Of a DNA stretch of 64,000 nt, positions 25,762 to 34,120 are shown piece after piece. Each line of letters opens with the position of its first letter. Position 1 is the first letter of the stretch. The notes under the pieces were generated by a model. The model did no database searches, was not told where the DNA came from, and was given only the letters and a program-made list of their open reading frames with translations. The stretch lies in assembly GCA_040902765.1 (NCBI GenBank), contig JBBDWO010000020.1, positions 4,363 to 68,362 of the forward strand, read 5' to 3'. Source of the DNA: Acidimicrobiia bacterium. Lineage in GTDB: Bacteria; Actinomycetota; Acidimicrobiia; Spongiisociales; UBA11373. Both the position numbers and the translations under genes were made by a program.

Positions 25762-28215
25762 ATGGACAATCCCATCAGAGAAGCCGAACGCCTCGAACGC
25801 GAGGGCAAAGGCTTCGTCGCGTCGGCCATCCTCGCCGGGATGGCAGTCGTGGCCGCCACCTGGATGGGCCTGTTCGTGTTCCTCGGCGCCAACGCCGCCC
25901 ACGGCACCCTCGAAGACCTCCGCGCCCGGTGGATCCCCGAAGTCCGGTCGATGGCGCTCGACCTCCCCGACCTGTCCCGCCTGTCGGAGGTTTACACGGT
26001 CGACGGGGTCCTGCTCGGCAAGTTGACCGAGCGCAACAGCCAGCCGGTCGAGTTCGAGGACATCCCGACGCTGGTGCTCGCTGCCGCGCTCTCGGCCGAG
26101 GACCGCAACTTCATGACCCACACCGGGGTGGATTACCGCGCCGTGGCTCGTGCCTTCGCGCGCGACATCGGCGGCGGCCCCACCGAGGGCGGGTCAACGA
26201 TCACGCAACAGGTGGTCAAGCTCAACTTCGTCGGCACCGAGCCCACCCTGCGACGCAAGGTGGCGGAAGCGGTCATCGCCATCGAACTCGAGCGCCGGTA
26301 CACCAAGGAGCAGATCCTCGAGTACTACCTGAACTCGGTGTTCTTCGGGAACAACGCCTACGGCATCCGCGCCGCCGCCCAGGAGTACTTCGGCAAGGAA
26401 CTCAGCCAGTTGACCATCGCCGAGGCCGCCGCCTTGATGGTCCCGGTGCGGAACCCCTCGCTGTACGACCTGCGACGCGATAGCACCATCCCGCTGCGGG
26501 CGCGCAACGCCGTCATCGACAACATGGTCCTGGATCGATACATCACCGAGGAGGATGGCGAAGCGGCCAAGGACGACCCGATCATGGTCGCCGCTCCCCA
26601 GGAGTTCTACGACCCGGCGCCGCAGGTCCTCATCGCCGCCCGCGACACCATCCTCAACGACCCGCGGTACGGCCTGGGGTCGACCTTCCTGCAACGCAAG
26701 CGGGCGCTCTTCGGATGCCCGGCGGACGACGCCGAGTGCACCGGCGGCGGCGGACTCCGCGTGTACACCACGGTCGACTTCGGACTCCAGGAGCAGGCAC
26801 GACGGATCCTCCAGGAGTGGTTCCCGCCGGGTTCGAACGGACCGACCGGAGCGATCGCCATGGTCGACAACCGGACGGGCGCCACGGTCGTCATGGCCTC
26901 CGGACTCGACTTCGGTACCGACCTGGAGGCAGGACAACGCCAATACGACCTGGCGACCAAGGGTCGCCGCAACCCGGGGTCGGCCTTCAAGCCCTTCGGT
27001 GCGGTGGCGGCGCTGGAGCAGGGGATCACCCTCAACTCGTACTGGAACCAGACCACTCCCCGGGAGCTCGACTTCGGCGGAACGACGCTCTGGCGATGCG
27101 CCAACGCCGGGACCAACGACCCGGGGATTCGCTCGCTGGAGAGGGCCCTCATCGCGTCGACCAACACGGTGTTCTGCCAGGTGGCGATCGAAGTGGGCGG
27201 CGAGGCGATCGTCGACGCTGCCCGGAGGATGGGCATCCGGAGTCCCCTGCTACCGATCCCGGCCATCGTGCTCGGCGCCCAGGCGGTGAGCCCGCTCGAG
27301 ATGGCGGCCGCCTTCTCGACGCTCGCCAACCTCGGCGACCGGTACGACAACTACCTGATCGAGCGCATCGAGGACGACGACGGCAACGTCATCTACCAGC
27401 ACGAGGTGAGCCCGAACCGGGTCATCAGCCCGCCGCTGGCCGCGGCGGTCGTCAACACGCTGGAGCTGGCGATCACCCAGGGCACCGGCGGCAACGCCAA
27501 CATCGGCCGACCGATGGCCGGTAAGACCGGCACCCACGAGAACTTCACCGACGCCTGGTTCGTGGGGTTCATACCGCAGTACACGACGGCCGTGTGGGTC
27601 GGCTTCCCGGACCGGCAGGTCGAAATGCGCAACCTGACCATCCGCGACACCTTCTACGCTCGCGTGTTCGGGAGCACCATCCCGGCTCCGATCTGGCGGC
27701 AGTTCATGTCGGTGGTCACCGCCGACCTCCCCGTCGAGGACTTCCCCGAGAACCCGGAGGGAACCGCCGCCTACTACCGGACGATGCGCGTCGCGATCCC
27801 GGACGTAGAGGACATGGACCTCGACGAGGCCACCGAGGAGCTGTACGACGCCGGTCTGGACTTCACCGTCACCATCGTCAACTCGGACAAGCCCGCCGAC
27901 ACCGCGGTCGAGACGGACCCGCCGGCAGGACGGCAGATCAACCAGGGCAGCACGATCGAGCTCTTCGTGTCCTCCGGGCTCGCCCCCGAGACGGCCATGC
28001 CCGACCTGGTGGGCCGCACCCGCGCGGAGGCGGATCAGATCCTGAACAACCTGCGTCAGGCCACCCAGATCGACTTCACCTGGACCTTCGTCGAGGTCGC
28101 CACCGACGATCCCGAGAACGACGATCGAGTCAGTTCGACGAGTCCGTCCTCGAACGGGACGATCACCGAGGGAACCGCGATCCAGGTGTCCGTGTTCGCG
28201 ATGGAGGGGGGATAG
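25762..28215 (+). CDS. Class A penicillin-binding protein with two PASTA domains
   Basis: An 817-residue bifunctional peptidoglycan synthase. One membrane anchor (about 20-42) precedes the GT51 glycosyltransferase domain with ALSAEDRNFMTHTGVD, EGGSTITQQ, RRKVAEAVIA and NSVFFGNNAYGI. The transpeptidase domain has SxxK as SAFK in NPGSAFKPF, SxN as STN in ASTNTVF, and KTGT. Two C-terminal PASTA repeats (about 680-815) would bind uncrosslinked muropeptides. All catalytic residues are present. It polymerises and crosslinks the cell wall outside the membrane and stands alone between divergent and convergent neighbours. Confidence 0.93.
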   Translation: MDNPIREAERLEREGKGFVASAILAGMAVVAATWMGLFVFLGANAAHGTLEDLRARWIPEVRSMALDLPDLSRLSEVYTVDGVLLGKLTERNSQPVEFEDIPTLVLAAALSAEDRNFMTHTGVDYRAVARAFARDIGGGPTEGGSTITQQVVKLNFVGTEPTLRRKVAEAVIAIELERRYTKEQILEYYLNSVFFGNNAYGIRAAAQEYFGKELSQLTIAEAAALMVPVRNPSLYDLRRDSTIPLRARNAVIDNMVLDRYITEEDGEAAKDDPIMVAAPQEFYDPAPQVLIAARDTILNDPRYGLGSTFLQRKRALFGCPADDAECTGGGGLRVYTTVDFGLQEQARRILQEWFPPGSNGPTGAIAMVDNRTGATVVMASGLDFGTDLEAGQRQYDLATKGRRNPGSAFKPFGAVAALEQGITLNSYWNQTTPRELDFGGTTLWRCANAGTNDPGIRSLERALIASTNTVFCQVAIEVGGEAIVDAARRMGIRSPLLPIPAIVLGAQAVSPLEMAAAFSTLANLGDRYDNYLIERIEDDDGNVIYQHEVSPNRVISPPLAAAVVNTLELAITQGTGGNANIGRPMAGKTGTHENFTDAWFVGFIPQYTTAVWVGFPDRQVEMRNLTIRDTFYARVFGSTIPAPIWRQFMSVVTADLPVEDFPENPEGTAAYYRTMRVAIPDVEDMDLDEATEELYDAGLDFTVTIVNSDKPADTAVETDPPAGRQINQGSTIELFVSSGLAPETAMPDLVGRTRAEADQILNNLRQATQIDFTWTFVEVATDDPENDDRVSSTSPSSNGTITEGTAIQVSVFAMEGG

Positions 28216-28225
28216 GGCTGGGCCA

Positions 28226-28308
28226 GCTATTGGCTCTTAGCAATTAGCAATTGGCCAGACCCTTGATCCTGTCTGGCCAAGAGCCAATAGCCAATAGCTA
28301 ATTGCCGC
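28226..28308. terminator. Imperfect hairpin of TTAGCAA/GCCAATA heptamers
   Basis: An inner 10-bp stem TTGGCCAGAC / GTCTGGCCAA (28251-28260, 28271-28280) and an outer 11-bp stem GCTATTGGCTC / GAGCCAATAGC (28226-28236, 28281-28291) are separated on the left by TTAGCAATTAGCAA. Both arms have period 7. It lies between the convergent PBP and hypothetical gene and contains the TAG of the latter (28298-28300). It is AT-rich compared with its surroundings. Confidence 0.75.
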
Positions 28309-28750
28309 CCTCTGCTTCCAGCGCCCTTCTCAGCAAGAAGCGGTATTCACTGCGTAGGCGGGGCGAAAGTCGGCGGATCTGCTTCTCGCCGAGATAGGGG
28401 ATCCGAGGCGGCACCACGATCGTCTCCGCTCTCGTTTCGACCAGGCCCTCGGCGATGAGTGACGAAAGGTTGTACGGCCGGCGGATGAGGCGGCCGGTAC
28501 GGGCCGCGGTGAGCAACCGCAGCAGATCGGCGACCGCTCCCGCGCCGAGCACGGCCGTCCAGTAGCGCCGCACCGCCGGGTCCGCAGGGTGGTGGCCGGA
28601 ACCCGGGTCGATCCCGAGACACGGCTCGATCCACGGCCGTTCGGTGGCGGCGAGCCAGCGGACCGCAGCTGCGCCCGGGGCTGGCGCGACTTCCGCGTCG
28701 ATGGGAGGACGATCATCTCGACGGATGAACCCGGGCGCAACGGCGGTCAT
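28298..28750 (-). CDS. Hypothetical protein, possible winged-helix-like C-terminus
   Basis: A 150-residue protein I do not recognise. It is Ala/Arg/Pro-rich at the N-terminus (MTAVAPGFIRRDDRPPID). A helical part (AVADLLRLLTAARTGRLIRRPYNLSSLIAEGLV) could be a DNA-binding winged helix, followed by basic helices (KQIRRLSPRLRSEYRFLLRRAL). No membrane segment is visible. ATG at 28750 is preferred to a TTG at 28786. The final EGGN and stop lie in the heptamer hairpin. It is divergent from the sirtuin gene. Confidence 0.55.
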   Translation of the reverse strand: MTAVAPGFIRRDDRPPIDAEVAPAPGAAAVRWLAATERPWIEPCLGIDPGSGHHPADPAVRRYWTAVLGAGAVADLLRLLTAARTGRLIRRPYNLSSLIAEGLVETRAETIVVPPRIPYLGEKQIRRLSPRLRSEYRFLLRRALEAEGGN

Positions 28751-28812
28751 GAGAAGTTGATAGCAGTTACGAGCAGTTATATGCAAGAGGTGCGAGGGGG
28801 TGCGCGAAAGAT

Positions 28813-28894
28813 ACGCTTAACGCTCAACGCTCAACGCAAGAAAGATGGACAGACCGCTCCAGGCGTTGAGCGTGGAGCGTTGAGCGTGGAGCGT
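28813..28894. repeat. Facing AACGCTC and GAGCGTG/GAGCGTT heptamer arrays
   Basis: The left arm 28813-28838 is identical to 21757-21782. The right arm (28863-28894) is built of GAGCGTT and GAGCGTG units and is roughly complementary. Unlike the other hairpins it sits between two divergent genes (hypothetical and sirtuin), so it cannot be a terminator for them; it occupies their promoter region. Confidence 0.8.
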
Positions 28895-28910
28895 TTCTAC
28901 CCTCACGCGC

Positions 28911-29669
28911 ATGTCCGACCCGATCACTGCCGCCGTCGACGCCCTCGCCGGTTCGACGCGTCTGCTCGTCTTCACCGGCGCCGGCATTTCCACTGAGTCG
29001 GGCATTCCGGACTTTCGCGGGCCCGACGGGGTCTGGACCCGCGTCGATCCCGATGAATTCACCATCGATCGCTATCTAGAGAGCCGGGAGACGCGGGTGG
29101 CGTCATGGCGACACCGGGACGAGTCGGGTGTCCTCGACGCCATTCCCAACCCGGGGCATGAGGCCCTGGTGCGCCTGTGGGAGTCGGGGAGGATGCTCGG
29201 CTGTGTCACCCAGAACATCGATGGGCTCCATCAGGCGGCGGGTCTACCCGACGATGCGGTGGTCCAGCTCCACGGCAATGCCCGGCACACGATCTGCACC
29301 GGCTGTCGCCACCGAAGCGACACCACCGACATACTCGCCCGGGTCAAGGCTGGCGATGACGACCCACACTGCGATCGCTGCGGCAGTCCGCTCAAGGTGG
29401 ACGTCGTGTTCTTCGGCGAGGCGATGCCGGTCGATGCCATGCTTCGGAGCCACGACCTGGCCGAACGGGCGGATGCGGTCCTCGTGATCGGGTCGACCCT
29501 CTCCGTGTTCCCCGCTGCTTACATCCCGCTGGCGGTCGTGGACAACGGACATCCGATGGTCATCGTCAACCGGGGAGCCACGGAGTTCGACCACCTGGCG
29601 TCGGCGACCGTAGAAGCGGCGGCGGGTGAGGCCCTTCCGGCGATCGTGACCGGGATCGCCGGGCGCTGA
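28911..29669 (+). CDS. cobB: Sir2-family NAD-dependent protein deacylase
   Basis: A 252-residue sirtuin. NAD-binding GAGISTESGIPDFRG, catalytic-core TQNIDGLHQ and the base histidine in LHGNARH are intact. The zinc ribbon is CTGC and CDRC. Late NAD-binding segments are IGSTLSVFPAA and IVNRG. It removes acetyl or longer acyl groups from lysines with NAD; acyl-CoA enzymes such as those in this window are common targets in other bacteria (general knowledge, not shown here). It ends one base before the stop of the convergent sugar transferase, leaving no room for a separate terminator. Confidence 0.93.
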   Translation: MSDPITAAVDALAGSTRLLVFTGAGISTESGIPDFRGPDGVWTRVDPDEFTIDRYLESRETRVASWRHRDESGVLDAIPNPGHEALVRLWESGRMLGCVTQNIDGLHQAAGLPDDAVVQLHGNARHTICTGCRHRSDTTDILARVKAGDDDPHCDRCGSPLKVDVVFFGEAMPVDAMLRSHDLAERADAVLVIGSTLSVFPAAYIPLAVVDNGHPMVIVNRGATEFDHLASATVEAAAGEALPAIVTGIAGR

Positions 29670-29670
29670 C

Positions 29671-30942
29671 TCAGCGAGCTCCGAAGCCCGAAAGCACCGT
29701 CCACACCGAGCGGCCCAGCACCTCGAGGTCGAGCCACAACGACAGGTGCTTCACGTAGTACAGGTCGTAGGAGAGCTTCTCCACGGTGTCCGCCTCGCTG
29801 TCGGCGTACCCGAAGTTCACCTGTGACCAGCCGGTGATCCCGGGGCGCACCAGGTGCCGGTGACCGTAGAACGGGATGGTCTGGCTGAACTGCTCGACGA
29901 AGGGCTGCTGCTCGGGCCGGGGACCGACGAGGCTGAGATCGCCGCGCAGCACGTTCCACAGCTGCGGCAGCTCGTCGATGCGGAATCGCCGCAGCACCTT
30001 GCCGACCCGGGTGAGTCGGTGGTCGTCCTGGGCGGCGAACCGGGCGCCACTCCCCCAGTCGTTGCGCATGGTCCGGAACTTGTAGAGCGTGAACGGGTGA
30101 CCCTCGAGACCGACACGCTCCTGCCGGAAGATCGCCGGACCACGCGACTCGATCCTGATCGCCAGCCAGATGACGATTCCAAGGAGCACGGACAGCGGCG
30201 AGGTGGCGAGAACGAGCGCGGTGTCGAGAGCGCGCTTGATCCGAACGTACGACCGATTGCCCGACAGGGGCACGGTCAGCTCCCACCCCTCCCTGAGGTG
30301 GATGATCGGGAGCCTGCCGGTGTGCTCCTCGTAGGTACTCACCAGGGACCGCATCGGGTACCCGGCGATGCTCGACGACGACACGAAGCGGGCCATGGAG
30401 TCGCTCAACACGGCGCGCAGATCTATGGCGATGGTCGAGCCCGGCTCCAGGGGCTCCTCGGGCGCCTCCGCGCTGGGGTCGAGGACGGCGACGAGGTCGG
30501 CGTGGGGAGCGCCGAGGAGGTCCCCGATCAGCGCCTTCTCCGAGGAGATCACCACCATTCGCTCAGCCCAGGGACGCCGACGGCGCAGCCACCGGTGGCC
30601 GAGAGCGAGCACTAGCCAGACGGCGGTTGCGGTGAGCACGAAGGCCCGCGACCAGAACGCCCGGGTGAGGACGATGGTGACCGCGGTGGTGCCCAGCATG
30701 ACCGCCCCGATCGTCAGCGCCCTGCCGTACGACGGTCGCGACGGACCCTCGGCGGCGGGACGGAAAACGAGGAAGGTGCCGAGCAGGGCCCCGAACGCCA
30801 TCGAGGCGATCATCGTGCCCGAGCCGGGCCGGGCATACCACGGGTACGGCTCACCGAACACGGTGAGCGATGCGATCAACATGGCGACGGCGAGTGCCGA
30901 CAGGTCGAGGACGATCGCCACCGGGAGTTTGCGACGCGGCAT
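29671..30942 (-). CDS. Polyprenyl-phosphate glycosyl-1-phosphate transferase (WcaJ-like)
   Basis: A 423-residue protein with several N-terminal membrane helices (about 8-125), a Rossmann-like middle (120-215) and a C-terminal bacterial sugar transferase domain (225-423). The latter shows the signature RIKRALDTALVL (reentrant helix), FRQERVGLEG, LYKFRTM, LRRFRIDELPQLWNVLRGDLSLVGPRP in outline, and RPGITGWSQVN. It starts glycopolymer assembly by moving a sugar-1-phosphate onto undecaprenyl phosphate. It could feed the LCP ligase at 15451-16749. Confidence 0.9.
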   Translation of the reverse strand: MPRRKLPVAIVLDLSALAVAMLIASLTVFGEPYPWYARPGSGTMIASMAFGALLGTFLVFRPAAEGPSRPSYGRALTIGAVMLGTTAVTIVLTRAFWSRAFVLTATAVWLVLALGHRWLRRRRPWAERMVVISSEKALIGDLLGAPHADLVAVLDPSAEAPEEPLEPGSTIAIDLRAVLSDSMARFVSSSSIAGYPMRSLVSTYEEHTGRLPIIHLREGWELTVPLSGNRSYVRIKRALDTALVLATSPLSVLLGIVIWLAIRIESRGPAIFRQERVGLEGHPFTLYKFRTMRNDWGSGARFAAQDDHRLTRVGKVLRRFRIDELPQLWNVLRGDLSLVGPRPEQQPFVEQFSQTIPFYGHRHLVRPGITGWSQVNFGYADSEADTVEKLSYDLYYVKHLSLWLDLEVLGRSVWTVLSGFGAR

Positions 30943-30964
30943 TGCCGACGATGCTACCGGTCGC

Positions 30965-32434
30965 TCACCCGGAGCCTGGGGCCTCAGGTGCCTCGGCGGT
31001 CTGACGGGCCAGTTCGACGAGCGTTCGCACGCCGAAGCCGGTGCCGCCCTTGGTCAGGTAGTGATCGGCCTCGGTGAACGTCCGGGCAGGACCGGCGATG
31101 TCGAGGTGGGCCCACGGCGCATCGCCGACGAACTCTTTGAGCAGGAGCGCTGCGGTGATCGCGCCGCCGTAGCGGCCGCCGGTGTTCTTCATGTCGGCGA
31201 CGTCGGAATCGATGTCCTTGCGGTAGTCGTCAGGGAGGGGCAGCCTCCACACCCGCTCCCCGGCCGCATCGGCGGCTGCAGTAACCCGCTCGACGGCCGC
31301 GTCGGTCCCCATGAGACCGGCGATGCGCTCACCGAGGGCGACGATGCAGGCACCGGTCAGGGTCGCCACGTCGACGATCAGATCGGGCGACTCCTCGGCG
31401 GCCAGGACGAGGGCGTCGGCGAGGACCAGGCGCCCCTCGGCGTCCGTGTTGAGTACCTCGATCGTCTTACCGTTGCGGATCTGGAGGACGTCCCCGGGTC
31501 GGAGCGCCCCGCCCCCCGGCATGTTCTCCGTGAGCGGGGCGAAGGCCACCACCTTCACCGGCAGCTTCAACTCGGCGATCACTCGCATGGCGGCGAAGAC
31601 CGCCGCGGCACCCGACATGTCGGTCTTCATCCGCTCCATCGCCTCTGCCGGCTTGAGCGACAGTCCCCCGGAGTCGAACACGATGCCCTTGCCCACGAAG
31701 ACCAGGAAGCCGGCCGCCCCCTCCGGCTCCCAGCGGAGCTCGACGAGGCGGGCAGGGTTGTCGGCTCCCAGGGCCACCCCCTGGAGCCCGCCCAGGCGTT
31801 CGGCGGCGATCTCGTCCTCATCGAGGACGCGGACGCCAAGGCCCACCTCCTCGGCCATCCGGGCAGCGGTATCGGCGAGCGCCGCCGGCGGCATGCCGAT
31901 GGCAGGTTCGTTGACCAGGTCCCTGGCGAACCCGACACCGGCGGCGATCAGGGCGCCAACTCGCGCCGCGGCCAACTGCTCCTCGGACCCGTCGATGAGG
32001 ATCAGTCGCTCGATGAGCGAGGGCTTCTTCTCGCTCTTGTGCTTGACAAAGGTGTAGGCGCCGAGTGTGAAGCCGAACCCGACCGCCTCGGCCATCCCGG
32101 GTGGTGCGTGCAGAGTGGTGGCGACGGTCGCCAACCGCGACAGTGCCTTCGCCGCGCTCCCCGCCGCCCGACGCACCGTCTCGGGATCGACCGGGGCGTC
32201 TCCCAGGCCAACGACGACCACCTTGCGAAACGACACTTCGCCGCCTCCGGCCGTGGTGAGGAGCTGCCCCTTCTTCCCGGTGAACTCGGCATCGTCCATG
32301 GCCGCCTCCAGCCACGGCAGCCGTCCGATGAGCCAGCGTCCGTCATCGTCGGCGTCCCGACCGGCCCGAACGCCCACGACGAGGGCATCGGCGCTCGCTT
32401 CTTCGAGGCTTCCCCCGATCTCCAGGTCCATCAT
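30965..32434 (-). CDS. pepA: Leucyl aminopeptidase (M17 family)
   Basis: A 489-residue M17 peptidase with an N-terminal regulatory/macro-like domain (1-165) and a C-terminal di-metal catalytic domain. Diagnostic segments: VGKGIVFDSGGLSLKP (metal lysine/aspartate), MKTDMSGAAAV, and NTDAEGRL, the family signature with catalytic Arg. It cleaves N-terminal residues in the cytoplasm. ATG at 32434 has GAGGAG six bases upstream and overlaps the adenosyltransferase stop. The last residues PEAPGSG are encoded by repeat-like GAGCCTG/GGGCCTC units shared with 22709-22729. Confidence 0.92.
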   Translation of the reverse strand: MMDLEIGGSLEEASADALVVGVRAGRDADDDGRWLIGRLPWLEAAMDDAEFTGKKGQLLTTAGGGEVSFRKVVVVGLGDAPVDPETVRRAAGSAAKALSRLATVATTLHAPPGMAEAVGFGFTLGAYTFVKHKSEKKPSLIERLILIDGSEEQLAAARVGALIAAGVGFARDLVNEPAIGMPPAALADTAARMAEEVGLGVRVLDEDEIAAERLGGLQGVALGADNPARLVELRWEPEGAAGFLVFVGKGIVFDSGGLSLKPAEAMERMKTDMSGAAAVFAAMRVIAELKLPVKVVAFAPLTENMPGGGALRPGDVLQIRNGKTIEVLNTDAEGRLVLADALVLAAEESPDLIVDVATLTGACIVALGERIAGLMGTDAAVERVTAAADAAGERVWRLPLPDDYRKDIDSDVADMKNTGGRYGGAITAALLLKEFVGDAPWAHLDIAGPARTFTEADHYLTKGGTGFGVRTLVELARQTAEAPEAPGSG

Positions 32435-32976
32435 CGCTCCTCGCGACTCGGAATCCACTGACCCTCCGCCGAACGGGCCAGCACGTACAGGTAGTCGGCG
32501 AGCCGATTCAGAAAGATCACGGCGACACTGTCGGCCACAACGGCGGTTCGCACATGGCTGATGGTCCGCCTCTCGGCTCGTCGGACGATGGTGCGCGCCA
32601 GGTCGATGGCGGCGGCGGCCGGCGATCCCCCGGGGACGACGAACTCCGTGGGCAGTCCGGACGCCGCCTCCACCTCGTCGATGGCGGCTTCGAGATCATC
32701 CACCATGCCCTGGGTCACGAGGCTCACGCCCGGTTGGAGTCGTTCTCGCTTTCCCGGCGCGGTGGCCAGCTCGGCAGCGAGCACGAACAGGGACCGCTGG
32801 ACCTGGAGGATGCGATCGGCGAGCGGCTCGTCGGCGGCGGCGCGGGCGAGTCCGAGGGCTGCCACAGCCTCGTCCACCGTGCCGTAGGCCTCCGGACCGG
32901 TGTCGTCCTTGGCGACGCGGCCGCCGTGGAACAGGCCGGTCGAACCGTCGTCGCCCTTTCGGGTGTAGATCTTCAT
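32431..32976 (-). CDS. Cob(I)alamin adenosyltransferase, PduO type
   Basis: A 181-residue trimeric-type ATP:corrinoid adenosyltransferase. N-terminal MKIYTRKGDDGSTGLFHGGRV (first 21 residues) includes the ATP-binding TRKGDDG motif; RTIVRRAERRTI and FLNRLADYLYVLAR are the C-terminal signature helices with the active-site Arg and Asn. It makes adenosylcobalamin, the cofactor of the methylmalonyl-CoA and isobutyryl-CoA mutase subunits in this window. It overlaps pepA by 4 bp. ATG at 32976 is the family-typical start. Confidence 0.93.
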   Translation of the reverse strand: MKIYTRKGDDGSTGLFHGGRVAKDDTGPEAYGTVDEAVAALGLARAAADEPLADRILQVQRSLFVLAAELATAPGKRERLQPGVSLVTQGMVDDLEAAIDEVEAASGLPTEFVVPGGSPAAAAIDLARTIVRRAERRTISHVRTAVVADSVAVIFLNRLADYLYVLARSAEGQWIPSREER

Positions 32977-33021
32977 GGCTCCGATACTACGGCCTGGCGC
33001 GGCCGCCACCTCACCGGCCAC

Positions 33022-33687
33022 TCAGGCCAATAGACGACCCAGGACCACGGCGCCGGTCGAGGTGAGCACGGCGAGGTAGGACAGGCCAGTCGCTGCCATG
33101 ACCCCGGCGTAGCCGCGCTCCCCCAACGCGGAATACACCATGACCATGAGCAGGGCCGAGGTGACCCCCAGAACGAGCCACCCCCAGCCGAGAACCATCT
33201 GCGTGTCACCCCAGGACGTCGCACCGGCCGCCGCCGAAAAGATCACGTCGGCGCCGATCCCGGCGACACCGGCCAGCGCCATGGCGCGCAGCACCGGCCG
33301 CGGCAAGCGGGGATCGACGAGATACCAATGCCCCAGCATCATCTCCGTGGTGATCGCACCGAGGGCGACCGCCCCGGTGACGGCGAGGGCCACGGGACTC
33401 CCGGCCTCGACCGAGGCGATCGTGAAGGCGACCGCGCCGAGCCCGCCGAGCGCGACAACGCTCGGGGTATGCCCGGCGAGTAACGCCGCCATGGCGACCA
33501 CCGCGCATGCCCCGTAGGCCCACCACGAGGATCCCGCCACCGCAGCGAACAATCCGAAGAGCGTGGTGGTGCCGACGGCGAGCCACACGTAGCCGCGCCG
33601 CACGATGCGACGCGCGGCGACGGCAGCGAGGCCGGCGCTCAGGCCGGCAGACCACATGGTCAGGATGCCCGCGGGAGTGACCTCCAC
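33022..33687 (-). CDS. Uncharacterised multi-pass membrane protein
   Basis: A 221-residue protein with about seven hydrophobic helices and short Arg-containing loops (VAARRIVRRGYVWLA near residue 25). No catalytic motif is recognised; a GHWYLVDPRLPR segment near residue 120 is the most distinctive part. It lies 45 bp upstream of the adenosyltransferase on the same strand, so shared transcription is possible, but a role in cobalamin metabolism is only a guess. Confidence 0.7.
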   Translation of the reverse strand: MEVTPAGILTMWSAGLSAGLAAVAARRIVRRGYVWLAVGTTTLFGLFAAVAGSSWWAYGACAVVAMAALLAGHTPSVVALGGLGAVAFTIASVEAGSPVALAVTGAVALGAITTEMMLGHWYLVDPRLPRPVLRAMALAGVAGIGADVIFSAAAGATSWGDTQMVLGWGWLVLGVTSALLMVMVYSALGERGYAGVMAATGLSYLAVLTSTGAVVLGRLLA

Positions 33688-33716
33688 GGCGGGCGAGAGT
33701 AGCCCGGTCGGTCGTC

Positions 33717-33776
33717 AGAGGGTATGCGAATAGGCCGGACTCCGAAGTCACTTAGGGGCCGATCCGCATACCCTCT
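33717..33776. repeat. GCGAATAGGC stem-loop element, locus 2
   Basis: A 12-bp perfect outer stem (33717-33728 with 33765-33776) closes a region with an inner hairpin GACT-CCGA-AGTC. The left arm contains GCGAATAGGCC. It lies between two minus-strand genes; its right arm touches the stop of the small gene at 33776-33985. Confidence 0.75.
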
Positions 33777-33985
33777 CAGTCCAGCTTGGCGGCGACCGTC
33801 TCGCGAGCCTCGGCGGCCTTGTCCTTCGCCTTGGAGGTCGCCTTGGAGGTCACCTTGCGAGCGCCCTTCCAGAGGGACTTGGCGCCGCGGCCGATGAGGC
33901 GACCCGACTCGGCACCGAAGGTGGCGAGGCCACCGAGCGCCGACTTGGCGAGGTCGGTGTTGCTGCGAAGAGTGGTGGATTTCAT
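33776..33985 (-). CDS. Small Lys/Ala-rich basic protein
   Basis: A 69-residue protein. The first half (MKSTTLRSNTDLAKSALGGL) is mildly amphipathic; the second half is a Lys/Ala-rich helix (KVTSKATSKAKDKAAEARET) resembling histone-like or LEA-type tails. An AAAGGGACC ribosome site precedes ATG 33985. It could bind DNA or envelope phosphates; no family is recognised. It stands alone between hairpin repeats. Confidence 0.6.
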   Translation of the reverse strand: MKSTTLRSNTDLAKSALGGLATFGAESGRLIGRGAKSLWKGARKVTSKATSKAKDKAAEARETVAAKLD

Positions 33986-34050
33986 GATGGGTCCCTTTCG
34001 AGAATCTTGGAAACCCGATGGTACGAGCCGGGCCGGGGTATGAGACATCG

Positions 34051-34120
34051 CGGCTACCGGCTACCGGCTGCCGGCTGCCCGCTACCGGCTACCGGCTAGC
34101 AGCTACCGGCTACCGGCTCT
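34051..34120. repeat. Heptamer tandem array, unit CGGCTAC (10 units)
   Basis: Ten uninterrupted 7-mers, mainly CGGCTAC with CGGCTGC, CCGCTAC, CGGCTAG, CAGCTAC and CGGCTCT variants. The transketolase stop (34110-34112) and its last codons (ESR) are inside it. Confidence 0.92.

Noticed and set aside
30368-32461. 697-codon open frame on the plus strand
   Set aside because: Antisense to the sugar transferase and pepA, whose catalytic motifs are intact; composition is that of a shadow frame.
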